DNA from: Neorhizobium alkalisoli | Lineage (GTDB): Bacteria; Pseudomonadota; Alphaproteobacteria; Rhizobiales; Rhizobiaceae | Direction of reading: 5' to 3' | NCBI RefSeq assembly: GCF_007829835.1 | Contig: NZ_VIWP01000001.1 | Span: 124,001 to 188,000 of the forward strand | Length of the DNA stretch: 64,000 nucleotides | Position numbers and translations under genes: made by a program | Shown here: positions 25,980 through 35,821 of the stretch, piece by piece | Position numbering within the stretch: position 1 is the first letter of the stretch | How the letters are laid out: every line of letters begins with the position of its first letter | The notes under the pieces: model-generated | Seen by the model: only the letters and a program-made list of their open reading frames with translations | Database searches by the model: none | Told to the model about the DNA's origin: nothing

Positions 25980-27659
25980 TCAGGCCTTGCGCCACGTGTT
26001 GACGTTCCAGGTGTCGATACGAACGTTGACGTTCGGCAGGATATTCTGGATGCCCTGCTTGTGGCCGCGCACGGTCGCGTACTGGAAGAGCGGCAGGAAG
26101 GGCAGGTCCTTGCGCATGATCTCCTGGATCTTCATGTAGACCGCCTTGCGCTCCTCGGGCACGAAGAGGCTGCCGCCCTTGACGAGCAAGGCATCGACCT
26201 CCGGATTGGCATATTGCCAGGTGTTCTGGCCAGCACCTCCCTTGGCACCTGACGAGGTCGACATGAAGTAGTCCGAAGTGTCGGGGTCCGCGCCGGTCAG
26301 GAAGTTGAGGCCGACGATGACGGTGTCGAATTTCGACATCATCCAGTATTCGCCCCACATGACGGCCGGCGGCAGATTGGAGATCGACATGTCGACGCCG
26401 ATCTCCTTGAACGATTGCTGCATATATTGCTGCACCTGTTCACGGATGTGGTTGCCGGCCGTCGTCGAACAGGTGAAGGACAGTTTCACGCCGCCCTTGG
26501 CACGGATGCCGTCGGGGCCTGGCGCCCAGCCGGCCTTGTCTAGAATGTCCTTGGCCTTGGCGATGTCATAGCTCTGCTTCGGCAGGTCCGGATTGAAGTA
26601 GAAGGACTGCTGCGGCATGTATGTTTCGGTCGGCGTCGGCAGCCCGTAATAGAGGGCATCGATGATCGACTGCTTGTCGATCGCTGCGTAAAGCGCTTCG
26701 CGCACGGCCGGATCCTTGAACTGCGGCCGCTCCATGTTGAACGTGAAGGATTCGACGGAAGCTGCGGGCACAACAGCGACTTCCATGCCTGACAGGCCCT
26801 TGGCTTCCTCATAGTGGTCCGGCGTGATCCATTGCAGGCCAAGCACGTCGATCTCGCCGGCCTTGAACTGGGTATACATGACGTTGAGGTCGGGGATGTA
26901 TTTGTAGATCAGCTTTTCGACATAGGGACCTTCGCCGAAATAGTCGGCGTTTGCGGCGAGCGTGATGTGGTCGCCCGGCACGCGCTCGACCCATTTGAAC
27001 GGACCTGTGCCGACCGGGGCATTGTTGAACGGCGCGTTGTTGGGATCTGCCGCCGCCGACATCAGGTGCTTCGGAGTAATGAACGTCGATGCGAGAATAG
27101 ACGGGTAGGGCGCGAATGCCTTCTCCATTTTCCATGTGATCTCGGTTGGCGAGACGACCGTCAGGTTGCGCACCAGTTCATGTCCGGTCTTGCGCCAGCT
27201 GCGGAAATTCGGATCGACCAGGAGTTCGAGGGTCGCCTTGACGTCTTCGGCGGTGAAGGGCTTGCCGTCATGCCATTTAACGCCCTCGCGCAGTTTCACC
27301 TTCCAGGTCAGGCCGTCGGCGGAGATGCCGCCATTCTCGACGGTCGGCACTTCCACTGCCAGAGCTGGTACGAACTTGCCTTCGGCGTCGACATAAAAGA
27401 GCGGGTCGAAAAGGCTGAAATGAATGCCGTCATCGACTTCGATATGCAGAAGGTGCGGGTTGAAGACGGTCGGTTCCTGCGAGAAGCTGACGGTCAGCTG
27501 TCCCTTGATCGTTTTCGGTGTCGCGGCAAGAGCCTGGTCGAAACCGGGCACGCCGGAAAACACCACGCCCGAGGCGCCGAGCGCCATCAGGCCCAAGGCT
27601 TGTCCAAGGGCCTGGCGGCGAGTGGGGTGGGTCAGAACATGATTTTCATTATCAGACAT
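25980..27659 (-). CDS. Peptide-type ABC transporter substrate-binding protein (SBP_bac_5), Tat-exported
   Basis: Extracytoplasmic binding protein of 559 residues. The N-terminus TRRQALGQALGLMALGASG is a twin-arginine signal. WKVKLREGVKWHDGKPFTAE is the SBP_bac_5 signature, with later blocks NMERPQFKDPAVREALYAAI also typical. Family ligands include di- and oligopeptides, opines, nickel chelates and glycosides. It stands between a DAO-type oxidoreductase gene and the two permease genes, so the ligand may be an N-substituted amino acid oxidised after uptake. Confidence 0.9.
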   Translation of the reverse strand: MSDNENHVLTHPTRRQALGQALGLMALGASGVVFSGVPGFDQALAATPKTIKGQLTVSFSQEPTVFNPHLLHIEVDDGIHFSLFDPLFYVDAEGKFVPALAVEVPTVENGGISADGLTWKVKLREGVKWHDGKPFTAEDVKATLELLVDPNFRSWRKTGHELVRNLTVVSPTEITWKMEKAFAPYPSILASTFITPKHLMSAAADPNNAPFNNAPVGTGPFKWVERVPGDHITLAANADYFGEGPYVEKLIYKYIPDLNVMYTQFKAGEIDVLGLQWITPDHYEEAKGLSGMEVAVVPAASVESFTFNMERPQFKDPAVREALYAAIDKQSIIDALYYGLPTPTETYMPQQSFYFNPDLPKQSYDIAKAKDILDKAGWAPGPDGIRAKGGVKLSFTCSTTAGNHIREQVQQYMQQSFKEIGVDMSISNLPPAVMWGEYWMMSKFDTVIVGLNFLTGADPDTSDYFMSTSSGAKGGAGQNTWQYANPEVDALLVKGGSLFVPEERKAVYMKIQEIMRKDLPFLPLFQYATVRGHKQGIQNILPNVNVRIDTWNVNTWRKA

Positions 27660-27740
27660 TTCAGATCCCCTGTGGTTGGTTGTGCTTGTATCTCTCGTTT
27701 TGCGCGCCCTCTGACGGGGCGTTTTTGACTGAAATTCTCC

Positions 27741-29072
27741 TCAAAAGCCGCTGATGATCTCGATCTTCGAGCCATCGGAAAACCGCTTGAAACGGAAAGC
27801 TTTCGGATCGACGATCGGCGGCTTGCCGGTAACGATATCGGCCATCAACCGGCCGGCGGCCGGGCCGATACCAAAGCCGTGACCGGAAAAGCCTGTGGCA
27901 AGGTGGAAACCCGGAATGGCGTCGATCGCATCGATGACAGGCACCGCATCCGGCGTCACGTCGATCATGCCGCCCCAGCGCTGAGCGACCTCGGCCTTTT
28001 CGAAGATGGGAAAGGCCTTTGACAGCCGCGCCATAGCGCCATCGACCATCTTCTTCGACGGAATGGGGTCGAGGACGCGATTATATTCGAAGGGCGAGGG
28101 CTCATCGAGCGACCAGCGGCGCGGGATGCGCAGGTCGTCGAAATAGCGGCCACCAACACGAAAACGCAGGGCGCGCCATTCATGCCGGAAGGCGGGCATG
28201 AAATTCATCGCATAACGGAAGGAGGCCGGCACGATATCGACGATATTCTGCATGCCGTCGGCAATCGTGTAGCCGCCATCGAGCCGTTTGCGGATGGCAA
28301 AGCCTGCGGCCCAGATCGCTTCCTCCGGCCCGCCCTCGAGTGGTTTTGTGCGCATGACCGAATTCAGGACCCGCAGCTGCGGCAGATCAAGGCCAGCATT
28401 GCCCATGAACAGGCTGGACCATGCGCCGCCGGCAAGAACGGCTGCCTTGCAGGCGATCTCGCCGCGCTCCGTCACGACGCCGGAGACCCGGCCGCCCGAG
28501 GTCTGCAGGCCGCGCACGGCGCATTCGGTGAGAATATGGGCGCCGCGTTCTCGCGCGGCCTCAGCGATTGCGGGGGCGGCGCGCTGCGGTTCAGCCCGGC
28601 AGTCGCCCGCGGTATAAAGGGCACCGGCAATATCCAGATTGGAACCCGGGTATTTCTCCTTGAATTCCTTGGCGTTCAACATGCGGCTTTCGATCTGGTA
28701 GCCTTCCAGATTGCTGATCCAGCGCTCATGGTCTTCATATTGCTTTTCGTCGGCGCAGGTGAAGACGATGCCGGCGCGCTTGAAACCCGTCTCGCGACCA
28801 GTGCGGCGGTTGAGGTCTGCCCAGATGCGCAGGGATTCAGCCATTAGCGGCACTTCGCGCGGATCGCGCCGCGAAATCCGCACCCAGCCCCAGTTGCGGC
28901 TGGATTGTTCGTGGCCGATGCCGCCCTTTTCGCAGAGCGCCACACGCAGTCCCTGATCGGCGAGTTCCAGTGCCGTCGACGAGCCGATAATGCCGCCGCC
29001 GATTACCACGACATCGACTTCTTTCGGCAGTTCGGCATCACCATGGACGGGTACGACATAGGGACCGGGCAT
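27741..29072 (-). CDS. DAO-type FAD-dependent oxidoreductase (paralogue of the gene at 22699)
   Basis: A 443-residue flavoprotein with FAD motif GGGIIG at 25-30, followed by GHEQSSRNWGWVRISRRDP. Close similarity along the whole length to the product of 22699-24018 indicates duplication; the two copies lie in opposite orientation on either side of the peptide-type transporter genes. It is co-directional with the MarR gene 13 bp upstream and the binding protein downstream, so it is likely induced with that transporter. Confidence 0.87.
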   Translation of the reverse strand: MPGPYVVPVHGDAELPKEVDVVVIGGGIIGSSTALELADQGLRVALCEKGGIGHEQSSRNWGWVRISRRDPREVPLMAESLRIWADLNRRTGRETGFKRAGIVFTCADEKQYEDHERWISNLEGYQIESRMLNAKEFKEKYPGSNLDIAGALYTAGDCRAEPQRAAPAIAEAARERGAHILTECAVRGLQTSGGRVSGVVTERGEIACKAAVLAGGAWSSLFMGNAGLDLPQLRVLNSVMRTKPLEGGPEEAIWAAGFAIRKRLDGGYTIADGMQNIVDIVPASFRYAMNFMPAFRHEWRALRFRVGGRYFDDLRIPRRWSLDEPSPFEYNRVLDPIPSKKMVDGAMARLSKAFPIFEKAEVAQRWGGMIDVTPDAVPVIDAIDAIPGFHLATGFSGHGFGIGPAAGRLMADIVTGKPPIVDPKAFRFKRFSDGSKIEIISGF

Positions 29073-29085
29073 TCGAAAAGGCTCC

Positions 29086-29595
29086 TCAGGCTGGCGTTTG
29101 CTGCGGCAGGCCGACGATACGGCGATAGGTGCGGCCGAGCAGGGTGATCAGAGTACGGTGTTCCTCGTCGCTGAGATCGGGAAAGAAGTCCCGTGACTGC
29201 TTGACGACGACCGGGCGGATCCGGTCTGCAAGTTCCCGGCCCTTGCGGGTGATGAAAAGCCCCTGCGCGCGATTGTCCTCGTCATCGGCCCTGCGGGTGA
29301 GCAGGCCCTGTTCTTCCATCTGGTCAACGACGCGGACCATGGCGGAGCGATCCCGCATGACGAGTTGAGCAATCACGGAAGAGCGGATGCCGGGATGGCG
29401 GTCGACGAGCAGGAGCGTGGTGATCTTGCCCGTGCCCTTCGCCACTTCGAGACCGTCAAGCTTTTCATCGAGATCGCGGGAGACGGCCATGTTGAGCGAG
29501 CGGATATAATAGCTGAGGACGTTTTCGAGGACATCCAGCCCGACATGGGCGATCGCCTCCGGATCGGTACTTCGCTTGCTCTTGAGCTGAACCAT
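29086..29595 (-). CDS. MarR family transcriptional regulator
   Basis: A 169-residue MarR-type winged-helix protein. The DNA-binding region SSVIAQLVMRDRSAMVRVVDQMEEQGLLTRRADDEDNRAQGLFITRKG contains the recognition helix and the D-x-R wing motif. ATG 29595 with GGAG 7 bases upstream gives the family length; the frame remains open for 65 codons upstream but this looks non-coding. As first gene of the minus-strand operon it probably controls the oxidoreductase and transporter. Confidence 0.86.
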   Translation of the reverse strand: MVQLKSKRSTDPEAIAHVGLDVLENVLSYYIRSLNMAVSRDLDEKLDGLEVAKGTGKITTLLLVDRHPGIRSSVIAQLVMRDRSAMVRVVDQMEEQGLLTRRADDEDNRAQGLFITRKGRELADRIRPVVVKQSRDFFPDLSDEEHRTLITLLGRTYRRIVGLPQQTPA

Positions 29596-29946
29596 GATCG
29601 AGACTCCGAGAAAGGCAATATCGTTTCGCTCCCGGCAGGCAATGCCCACCCGTCTGACGTATTCGCTAGTCGGTTTTGCTGTCGATGCGCCCTGTTTGCG
29701 AGGCGCTGGTCTGCGAAATTCCAGAGGTGGCCATCTGCCACCGGTACATTCGAAGCCCGCTGTGTGGTTCCGCCTGCAGGAGTTATTCAATTCCGATTAA
29801 TGGACTTTTGCAACTATGATTTCATAAAACTGCCAAAAAATATCTCATCCACATATTTCGCTTAAATATAATGCAGGATGGAAGGTCGCCGGGGCTTTGG
29901 TGTCTGCGGCGATTGCATCGAGCCCGAAGTGCCGGTTTCCCAGCGG
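29596..29946. promoter_or_regulatory. Intergenic region upstream of the MarR operon
   Basis: The 351 bp between two minus-strand regulator genes should carry the promoter of the MarR/oxidoreductase/transporter operon. The part at 29780-29880 is clearly AT-rich compared with the surroundings. I could not find a terminator for the OhrR-like gene, a clear palindrome or an RNA gene. Confidence 0.4.
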
Positions 29947-30390
29947 CTATGCGGCATGGCTCTTTTCGTTGAGCGCGTCGCGCAGGTCGCTGATTTCCTG
30001 CCTCAGCCGCTGTACCTCATCCGACGAGCATCCTGTTGCCGTAACGATATGGCCGGGAATGGCTTCCGCCTTGGCCTTCTGCGCGCGGCCCTGATCAGTC
30101 AGGCGGATGATCACCTGGCGTTCGTCATGCCGATTGCGTTCGCGACGGATATAGCCGGCGGCTTCGAGACGTTTCAGAATCGGGGTCAGCGTGCTTGATT
30201 CGAGAAACAGTTTTTCGCCGATACTGCCGACCGTCTGCTCATCTTCTTCCCAAAGCGTGACGAGGACCAGGAACTGCGGATAGGTTATGTCCAGCGCTTC
30301 AAGCAGTGGCTTATAGACGCGGTTCATCGCGTGGTTTGCCGTATAGAGGGCAAAGCACAGGAAGGTGTCGAGCTTCAGTTCGTGCTTCAT
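29947..30390 (-). CDS. OhrR-type organic-peroxide-sensing MarR regulator
   Basis: A 147-residue MarR protein of the OhrR branch: [20 protein letters not shown] contains the reactive C12 in the conserved position, and [14 protein letters not shown] with Tyr residues 26 and 37 matches the peroxide-sensing pocket. A second cysteine, C121 ([10 protein letters not shown]), suggests the two-cysteine mechanism seen in Xanthomonas OhrR. The frame extends upstream, but ATG 30390 is the family start. It is divergent from an esterase gene and two matching palindromes lie between them. No ohr gene is present nearby. Confidence 0.86.
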   Translation of the reverse strand: MKHELKLDTFLCFALYTANHAMNRVYKPLLEALDITYPQFLVLVTLWEEDEQTVGSIGEKLFLESSTLTPILKRLEAAGYIRRERNRHDERQVIIRLTDQGRAQKAKAEAIPGHIVTATGCSSDEVQRLRQEISDLRDALNEKSHAA

Positions 30391-30452
30391 GTCGGTCTCC
30401 TTGCCGTCCAGCCGAACGGCGCAGCCAATCGGTTTTCCGAAACGGGTCAACT

Positions 30453-30468
30453 TATATCGCGCGATAAA
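30453..30468. promoter_or_regulatory. OhrR-like operator, site 1
   Basis: The perfect palindrome tatcgcgcgata (30455-30466), flanked by TTA and AAATAA, lies about 65 bp upstream of the regulator start. Its core and flanks match site 2 at 30526-30544. Confidence 0.6.
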
Positions 30469-30525
30469 TAATCGCCATGCAGGTTTTTGCATGGCTGCCA
30501 TGCCGGATGACTGTTTGTAAGCGAT

Positions 30526-30544
30526 TAAATCGCGCGCGATATAA
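30526..30544. promoter_or_regulatory. OhrR-like operator, site 2
   Basis: The perfect palindrome atcgcgcgcgat (30529-30540), flanked by TTAA and ATAA, lies about 50 bp upstream of the esterase start. Together with site 1 (centres about 74 bp, or seven helical turns, apart) it forms a pair placed to control both divergent genes. Confidence 0.6.
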
Positions 30545-30591
30545 ATTGGGTGGCCAACGAGGCCGACACGATCAAGAAAGGGGACACGACA

Positions 30592-31620
30592 ATGTCCAAG
30601 ATCACTACTACCGTATCCGCCGCTGCCATCGCTGCAGCTTCCGCTATCATCACTCCGAGCCTGGCCATTGCCGGTGATGTCGTCCTGGAGCCGAAGACGC
30701 AGGCATTCATCAATTCGCTCGCCGGCGCACCGCCGATCTACACGCTGTCGCCGGCAGATGCCCGCAATGTTCTGGCCGGCGCCCAGAAGGGCGACGTAAA
30801 GAAGCTGGCCGCCGACGAAGAGAACAAGGTTCTCGCTATCGGTCCGACCGGCAAGACCAAGATCCGCATCGTCAAGCCTGCCGGCGCCAAGGGCACGCTG
30901 CCGGTCATCATCTATGTTCATGGTGGTGGCTGGGTCCTGGGTGATGCCGATACCCATGACCGTCTAGTCCGCGAAATCGCCAATGGCGCCCATGCCGCGG
31001 TCGTCTTCGTCGATTACGAACGGTCGCCGGAAGCCCGTTATCCCGTTGCCATCGAGCAGGTCTACGCGACCGCCAAATACGTGACCGAGCATCCGAAGGA
31101 ATTCGGCGTCGATCCGAGCCGGCTTGCCGTGGTCGGCGACAGTGTCGGGGGCAATATGGCGGCAGCCTTCACGCTCCTCGCCAAACAGCGCGGCGGCCCG
31201 AAGATCGACCAGCAGGTTCTGTTCTACCCTGTCACGGATGCCAGCTTCGACACCGGTTCCTACAATCATTTCGCCAATGGCCCGTGGCTGACCAAAGAAG
31301 CGATGAAATGGTTCTGGAACGCCTATCTGCCGGACGAAGCCAAGCGCAAGGAACCGACGGCTTCGCCGCTTCAGGCCTCGATCGAACAGCTGAACGGCCT
31401 GCCGCCGGCACTGATCATCGTCGATGAAAACGACGTGCTGCGCGACGAGGGCGAAGCCTATGGCCGCAAGCTTTCCCAGGCAGGCGTCCGCGTAACCTCG
31501 CTTCGTTACAATGGTACGATCCATGACTTCGTGCTGCTGAACGCGATCTCCGAGACGCCTGCCGTACGCAGCGCCATCTCGGTCGCCAATGCCACGCTGC
31601 GTGATGCGCTGAAGAAGTAG
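30592..31620 (+). CDS. Secreted alpha/beta hydrolase, HSL-type esterase
   Basis: A 342-residue esterase of the hormone-sensitive-lipase family with a Sec signal peptide (SAAAIAAASAIITPSLAIAG). The oxyanion motif HGGG is at 110-113, nucleophile S184 in GDSVGG, acid D281 in DENDVLRDEG and H311 in GTIHDF, so the site is complete. It probably acts in the periplasm on short-chain or peroxidised acyl esters. ATG 30592 follows AAAGGGG. The divergent OhrR-type gene and the two palindromes suggest induction by organic hydroperoxides. Confidence 0.88.
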   Translation: MSKITTTVSAAAIAAASAIITPSLAIAGDVVLEPKTQAFINSLAGAPPIYTLSPADARNVLAGAQKGDVKKLAADEENKVLAIGPTGKTKIRIVKPAGAKGTLPVIIYVHGGGWVLGDADTHDRLVREIANGAHAAVVFVDYERSPEARYPVAIEQVYATAKYVTEHPKEFGVDPSRLAVVGDSVGGNMAAAFTLLAKQRGGPKIDQQVLFYPVTDASFDTGSYNHFANGPWLTKEAMKWFWNAYLPDEAKRKEPTASPLQASIEQLNGLPPALIIVDENDVLRDEGEAYGRKLSQAGVRVTSLRYNGTIHDFVLLNAISETPAVRSAISVANATLRDALKK

Positions 31621-31643
31621 CATTTTTCAAATGCAGGTCATTT

Positions 31644-31688
31644 GGCCGTCGAAGAGCGAAAGGGCTTTTCGACGGCCTTTCTGTTTTT
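31644..31688 (+). terminator. Rho-independent terminator
   Basis: A 14-bp stem (31644-31657 with 31664-31677, one G-U pair) and 6-nt loop followed by TTTCTGTTTTT end the esterase transcript. Confidence 0.88.
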
Positions 31689-31718
31689 ACGGCTGCCAGA
31701 CTTTCTATCGGGAGCTGA

Positions 31719-32918
<1,200 letters not shown>

Positions 32919-32922
32919 TTGA

Positions 32923-32964
32923 AAGGGGAGCTGTCCGCTCGCTTATGCGGGCAGCTCCCTTTTG
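32923..32964 (+). terminator. Rho-independent terminator
   Basis: A stem pairing about 32926-32938 with 32947-32959 around an 8-nt loop, followed by TTTT, directly after the aldo/keto reductase stop. Confidence 0.82.
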
Positions 32965-33095
32965 TCACTCTGTTTCCGATTGCCCTCAGTGCGTCGGGTA
33001 AAGCAGAATTGTCTGCTGACCATCGTTTAAGTCTTGCGGTGTCTGGCCTTGTCCAGCCAGTTTCGCGCGTTGGTGCTGATCCGGAGAGCGAGTGA

Positions 33096-33989
33096 ATGCC
33101 GCAGGAGAATTTCAACGACTTGGTGGCGTTCATCACGGTCGCCAATGAAGGCAGTTTCACGAAGGCGGCGGCAAAGCTCGGAGTGTCGCAATCCGCGTTG
33201 AGCCAGACCGTGCGCAGCCTTGAGGAGCGCATCGGCATAAGGTTGCTGACCCGGACGACGCGAAGCGTTTCGCCGACGGTCGCCGGGGAACGGTTGTTGC
33301 AGACGGCGGGTCCCCGGTTTGAGGAGATCCAGAGCGAGCTTTCGGCGCTCAAGGAAATGCGCGATACGCCGGCCGGCAAAATCCGGATCACCGCCGGAGA
33401 GCATCCGGCCATTTCGGTCCTGGCGCCGGCCCTCGAAAAACTGCTTCCGACCTATCCCGATGTCGAGGTCGAGATCATCATCGACTATGGCCTGACGGAT
33501 ATTGTTGCCGAGCGTTATGATGCCGGCGTCCGGCTTGGCGAACAGGTGGCCGCCGACATGATCGCGGTGCGCATCAGCCCGGACATGCGTATGGCGGTGG
33601 TCGGTTCGCAATCCTATTTTCATCAGCATCCATGGCCCGAGACGCCGCAGGATCTGACCTCCCACAATTGCATCAACATCCGCTTCCCGACGCATGGCAA
33701 TCTTTTCGCCTGGGAATTCGAGAAGGATGGCCGGGAGCTGCGTGTCCGTGTCGGCGGGCAGCTGACCTTCAACAATATCTCGATGCGGCTGGATGCCGCC
33801 CTGCGCGGGCTTGGCCTTGCCTATCTGCCGGAAGATCAGGTGAGCGATCTGATTGCTGCCGGCAAACTTATTCGGGTTCTGGAAGACTGGTGTCCCTATT
33901 TCCCGGGTTACCATCTCTATTATCCCAACCGGCGCCACGCCTCTCCGGCCTTCTCCCTGCTGGTCGACGCCCTGCGTCACCGCCAGTGA
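33096..33989 (+). CDS. LysR family transcriptional regulator
   Basis: A 297-residue LysR protein with N-terminal HTH (GSFTKAAAKLGVSQSALSQTVRSLEERIG) and a LysR_substrate domain of the CrgA-like group (RLDAALRGLGLAYLPEDQV). It may regulate the preceding reductase gene or the hydrolase operon beginning at 34118; an inverted repeat between it and that operon is a candidate site. Confidence 0.9.
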   Translation: MPQENFNDLVAFITVANEGSFTKAAAKLGVSQSALSQTVRSLEERIGIRLLTRTTRSVSPTVAGERLLQTAGPRFEEIQSELSALKEMRDTPAGKIRITAGEHPAISVLAPALEKLLPTYPDVEVEIIIDYGLTDIVAERYDAGVRLGEQVAADMIAVRISPDMRMAVVGSQSYFHQHPWPETPQDLTSHNCINIRFPTHGNLFAWEFEKDGRELRVRVGGQLTFNNISMRLDAALRGLGLAYLPEDQVSDLIAAGKLIRVLEDWCPYFPGYHLYYPNRRHASPAFSLLVDALRHRQ

Positions 33990-33994
33990 ATTTC

Positions 33995-34014
33995 TAATCA
34001 ACGAAATGTGATTA
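33995..34014. promoter_or_regulatory. Inverted repeat upstream of the secreted hydrolase operon
   Basis: TAATCA (33995-34000) and TGATTA (34009-34014) with an 8-bp spacer lie about 105 bp before the start of the hydrolase gene, just after the LysR stop. The position fits an operator for that regulator. Confidence 0.4.
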
Positions 34015-34117
34015 ATAAGTCCAGCTAATCTCCCCTAGCGTAATTCGCCATCTAATTGCAGATCGGCATTTCCCTTAGATTTTCCATCGAGAGATCTACT
34101 CCAGATAGAAAACGGAC

Positions 34118-35194
34118 ATGCTGTTGCGACGATTTGCGATCCCACTTCTGCTGACCGCGCAGCTGCTGCCCGGCCTTGCCCTCGCTCAATCGGCGCCAAA
34201 ATTCGATCCGATCACCATCCAGGCGCAGGGCAGTTTTGCCGTCGGCGGCACCGTGGCGCAGACACCGGGGCCTTATAATAACAACGCGCCGAGCGCCGAA
34301 GGGCAGAGCCTTCACGGTGATCATCTCTACGCTTTCTACCAGATCCCGCAGAACCCGAAGCTGCTGCCGATCGTCATGCTGCATGGCGCGTTCCAGTCGG
34401 CGCGAAGCTGGGAGACGACACCCGATGGCCGCGAGGGGTTCCAGACGATTTTCCTGCGCCGATCCTATCCGGTCTATCTCGTCGACCAGCCGCGCCGCGG
34501 TCGCGCCGGCAACAGCACGGTCGCAACGACGATCGAGCCGACGCCTTACGACCAGCTTTTCTTCGACCAGTTCCGCCTTGGCAAATGGCCGAATTATTTC
34601 CAGAACGTGCAATTCAATCGCGATCCGGCCGTGCTGGATCAGTTCCTTCGATCCGTGACGCCGAATACTGGTCCTTATGATGCCAATGTCATTTCGGATG
34701 CGATGTCGGCGCTCTTTGACAGGATCGGCTCAGGCATCCTCTTCACCCATTCGCAGGCCGGTGGCCCGGGTTGGTTGACCGCCATCAAGAACCCGAATGT
34801 GAAGGCTATCGTCGCGTTCGAACCCGGGAGCGGTTTCATCTTCCCCGAAGGCGAAGTACCGCCGCCGATGCCGAGCGCAGCCGGCACGCTGACCGCCGAA
34901 CCGATCGCCGTCGCCGATTTCGAGAAGCTCGCAGGCATCCCCATCGTGCTTTATTACGGCGACAATTTTTCGACCGAGCCGACGAAGGAACGCGGCGAGG
35001 ACAATTGGCGCGTTCGGCTGGCCATGGCCAGGCTCTGGGTGGATGCGGTCAACAGGCACGGCGGTGATGCCAGGCTCGTGCACCTGCCTGATATCGGCAT
35101 AAGGGGCAACACCCATTTCCTGATGTCCGATCTCAACAACGTCCAGATCGCCGATGAGGTGTCGAAGTTTCTCGCCGAGAAGAAGCTCGATTGA
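34118..35194 (+). CDS. Secreted alpha/beta hydrolase
   Basis: A 358-residue alpha/beta-fold hydrolase with a Sec signal peptide (AIPLLLTAQLLPGLALAQ). The oxyanion region is VMLHGAFQSARSW, the nucleophile is S212 in THSQAGG and the likely catalytic histidine is H333 in GNTHFLMSD; E235 in AFEPGSG is a candidate for the acid. It resembles uncharacterised esterases of the family rather than a named lipase. It overlaps no gene but is followed after 71 bp by a cytochrome P460-like gene in the same direction, suggesting a periplasmic pathway. Confidence 0.85.
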   Translation: MLLRRFAIPLLLTAQLLPGLALAQSAPKFDPITIQAQGSFAVGGTVAQTPGPYNNNAPSAEGQSLHGDHLYAFYQIPQNPKLLPIVMLHGAFQSARSWETTPDGREGFQTIFLRRSYPVYLVDQPRRGRAGNSTVATTIEPTPYDQLFFDQFRLGKWPNYFQNVQFNRDPAVLDQFLRSVTPNTGPYDANVISDAMSALFDRIGSGILFTHSQAGGPGWLTAIKNPNVKAIVAFEPGSGFIFPEGEVPPPMPSAAGTLTAEPIAVADFEKLAGIPIVLYYGDNFSTEPTKERGEDNWRVRLAMARLWVDAVNRHGGDARLVHLPDIGIRGNTHFLMSDLNNVQIADEVSKFLAEKKLD

Positions 35195-35265
35195 CCGGCC
35201 ATCCGCAAAGGCCGCCAAGGGCCAGAGATCCTCATCTTTCCAGCAGAACAGAAGTGGAGTCCGGA

Positions 35266-35772
35266 ATGAGCAGCGGGACTGTCAGAACGAAAAAGCGCAA
35301 CAGGTTTGCCGCAGCAATCGGCGGAGCATTTGTTGCAGGCGCAGCGGTCATGCTCGCCGGATGGCAGGTGCAGGCCGAACCGAACCGGACGACATTCCCC
35401 AATCTCGACGAGCTGGTTCACTACACGACGGTCACCCGCGGCGAAGTGACGGAACACCTGCTGACCTCGCGGGCGGCTATCGAGGCGGTGAAGCGTGGGG
35501 AACCGGTGCCGCTCGACACCCATGTCGTGCTCGTCGACTACCGGGATGGCAAGGTTTTCCGCTATTTCGTGATGGAGAAGGGCGCCGGCTTCGGCCAGGA
35601 TTATGACGAGGGCCGCAGAACCGGCGACTGGCAATTCCAGTGGTTCCAGCCGGACAAGACGTCGATCAACATGGCCGAAAACACGGCTCGCTGTCAGTCC
35701 TGCCATACGTCGCGGTCGGATCGCGACTTTCTCTATTCGTTCAACGAGATGCGAAGGTTCGAATTCGAATGA
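35266..35772 (+). CDS. Cytochrome P460-like c-type haem protein
   Basis: A 168-residue exported or membrane-anchored protein: hydrophobic segment AAAIGGAFVAGAAVMLAGW, then a domain ending in a single haem-attachment site CQSCH (C143, C146, H147) close to the C-terminus, the order found in cytochrome P460 family proteins. Blocks TRGEVTEHLLTS and FRYFVMEKGAGFG match the family's beta-sheet region. Classical P460 enzymes oxidise hydroxylamine, but many homologues have unknown roles and the Lys-haem cross-link cannot be verified here. ATG 35266 follows GGAGTCCGGA. Confidence 0.72.
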   Translation: MSSGTVRTKKRNRFAAAIGGAFVAGAAVMLAGWQVQAEPNRTTFPNLDELVHYTTVTRGEVTEHLLTSRAAIEAVKRGEPVPLDTHVVLVDYRDGKVFRYFVMEKGAGFGQDYDEGRRTGDWQFQWFQPDKTSINMAENTARCQSCHTSRSDRDFLYSFNEMRRFEFE

Positions 35773-35821
35773 GCCGCATATGGTATTGTCGTGGGCTGCG
35801 TCGCGTGCCGGGGCTGGCAGC

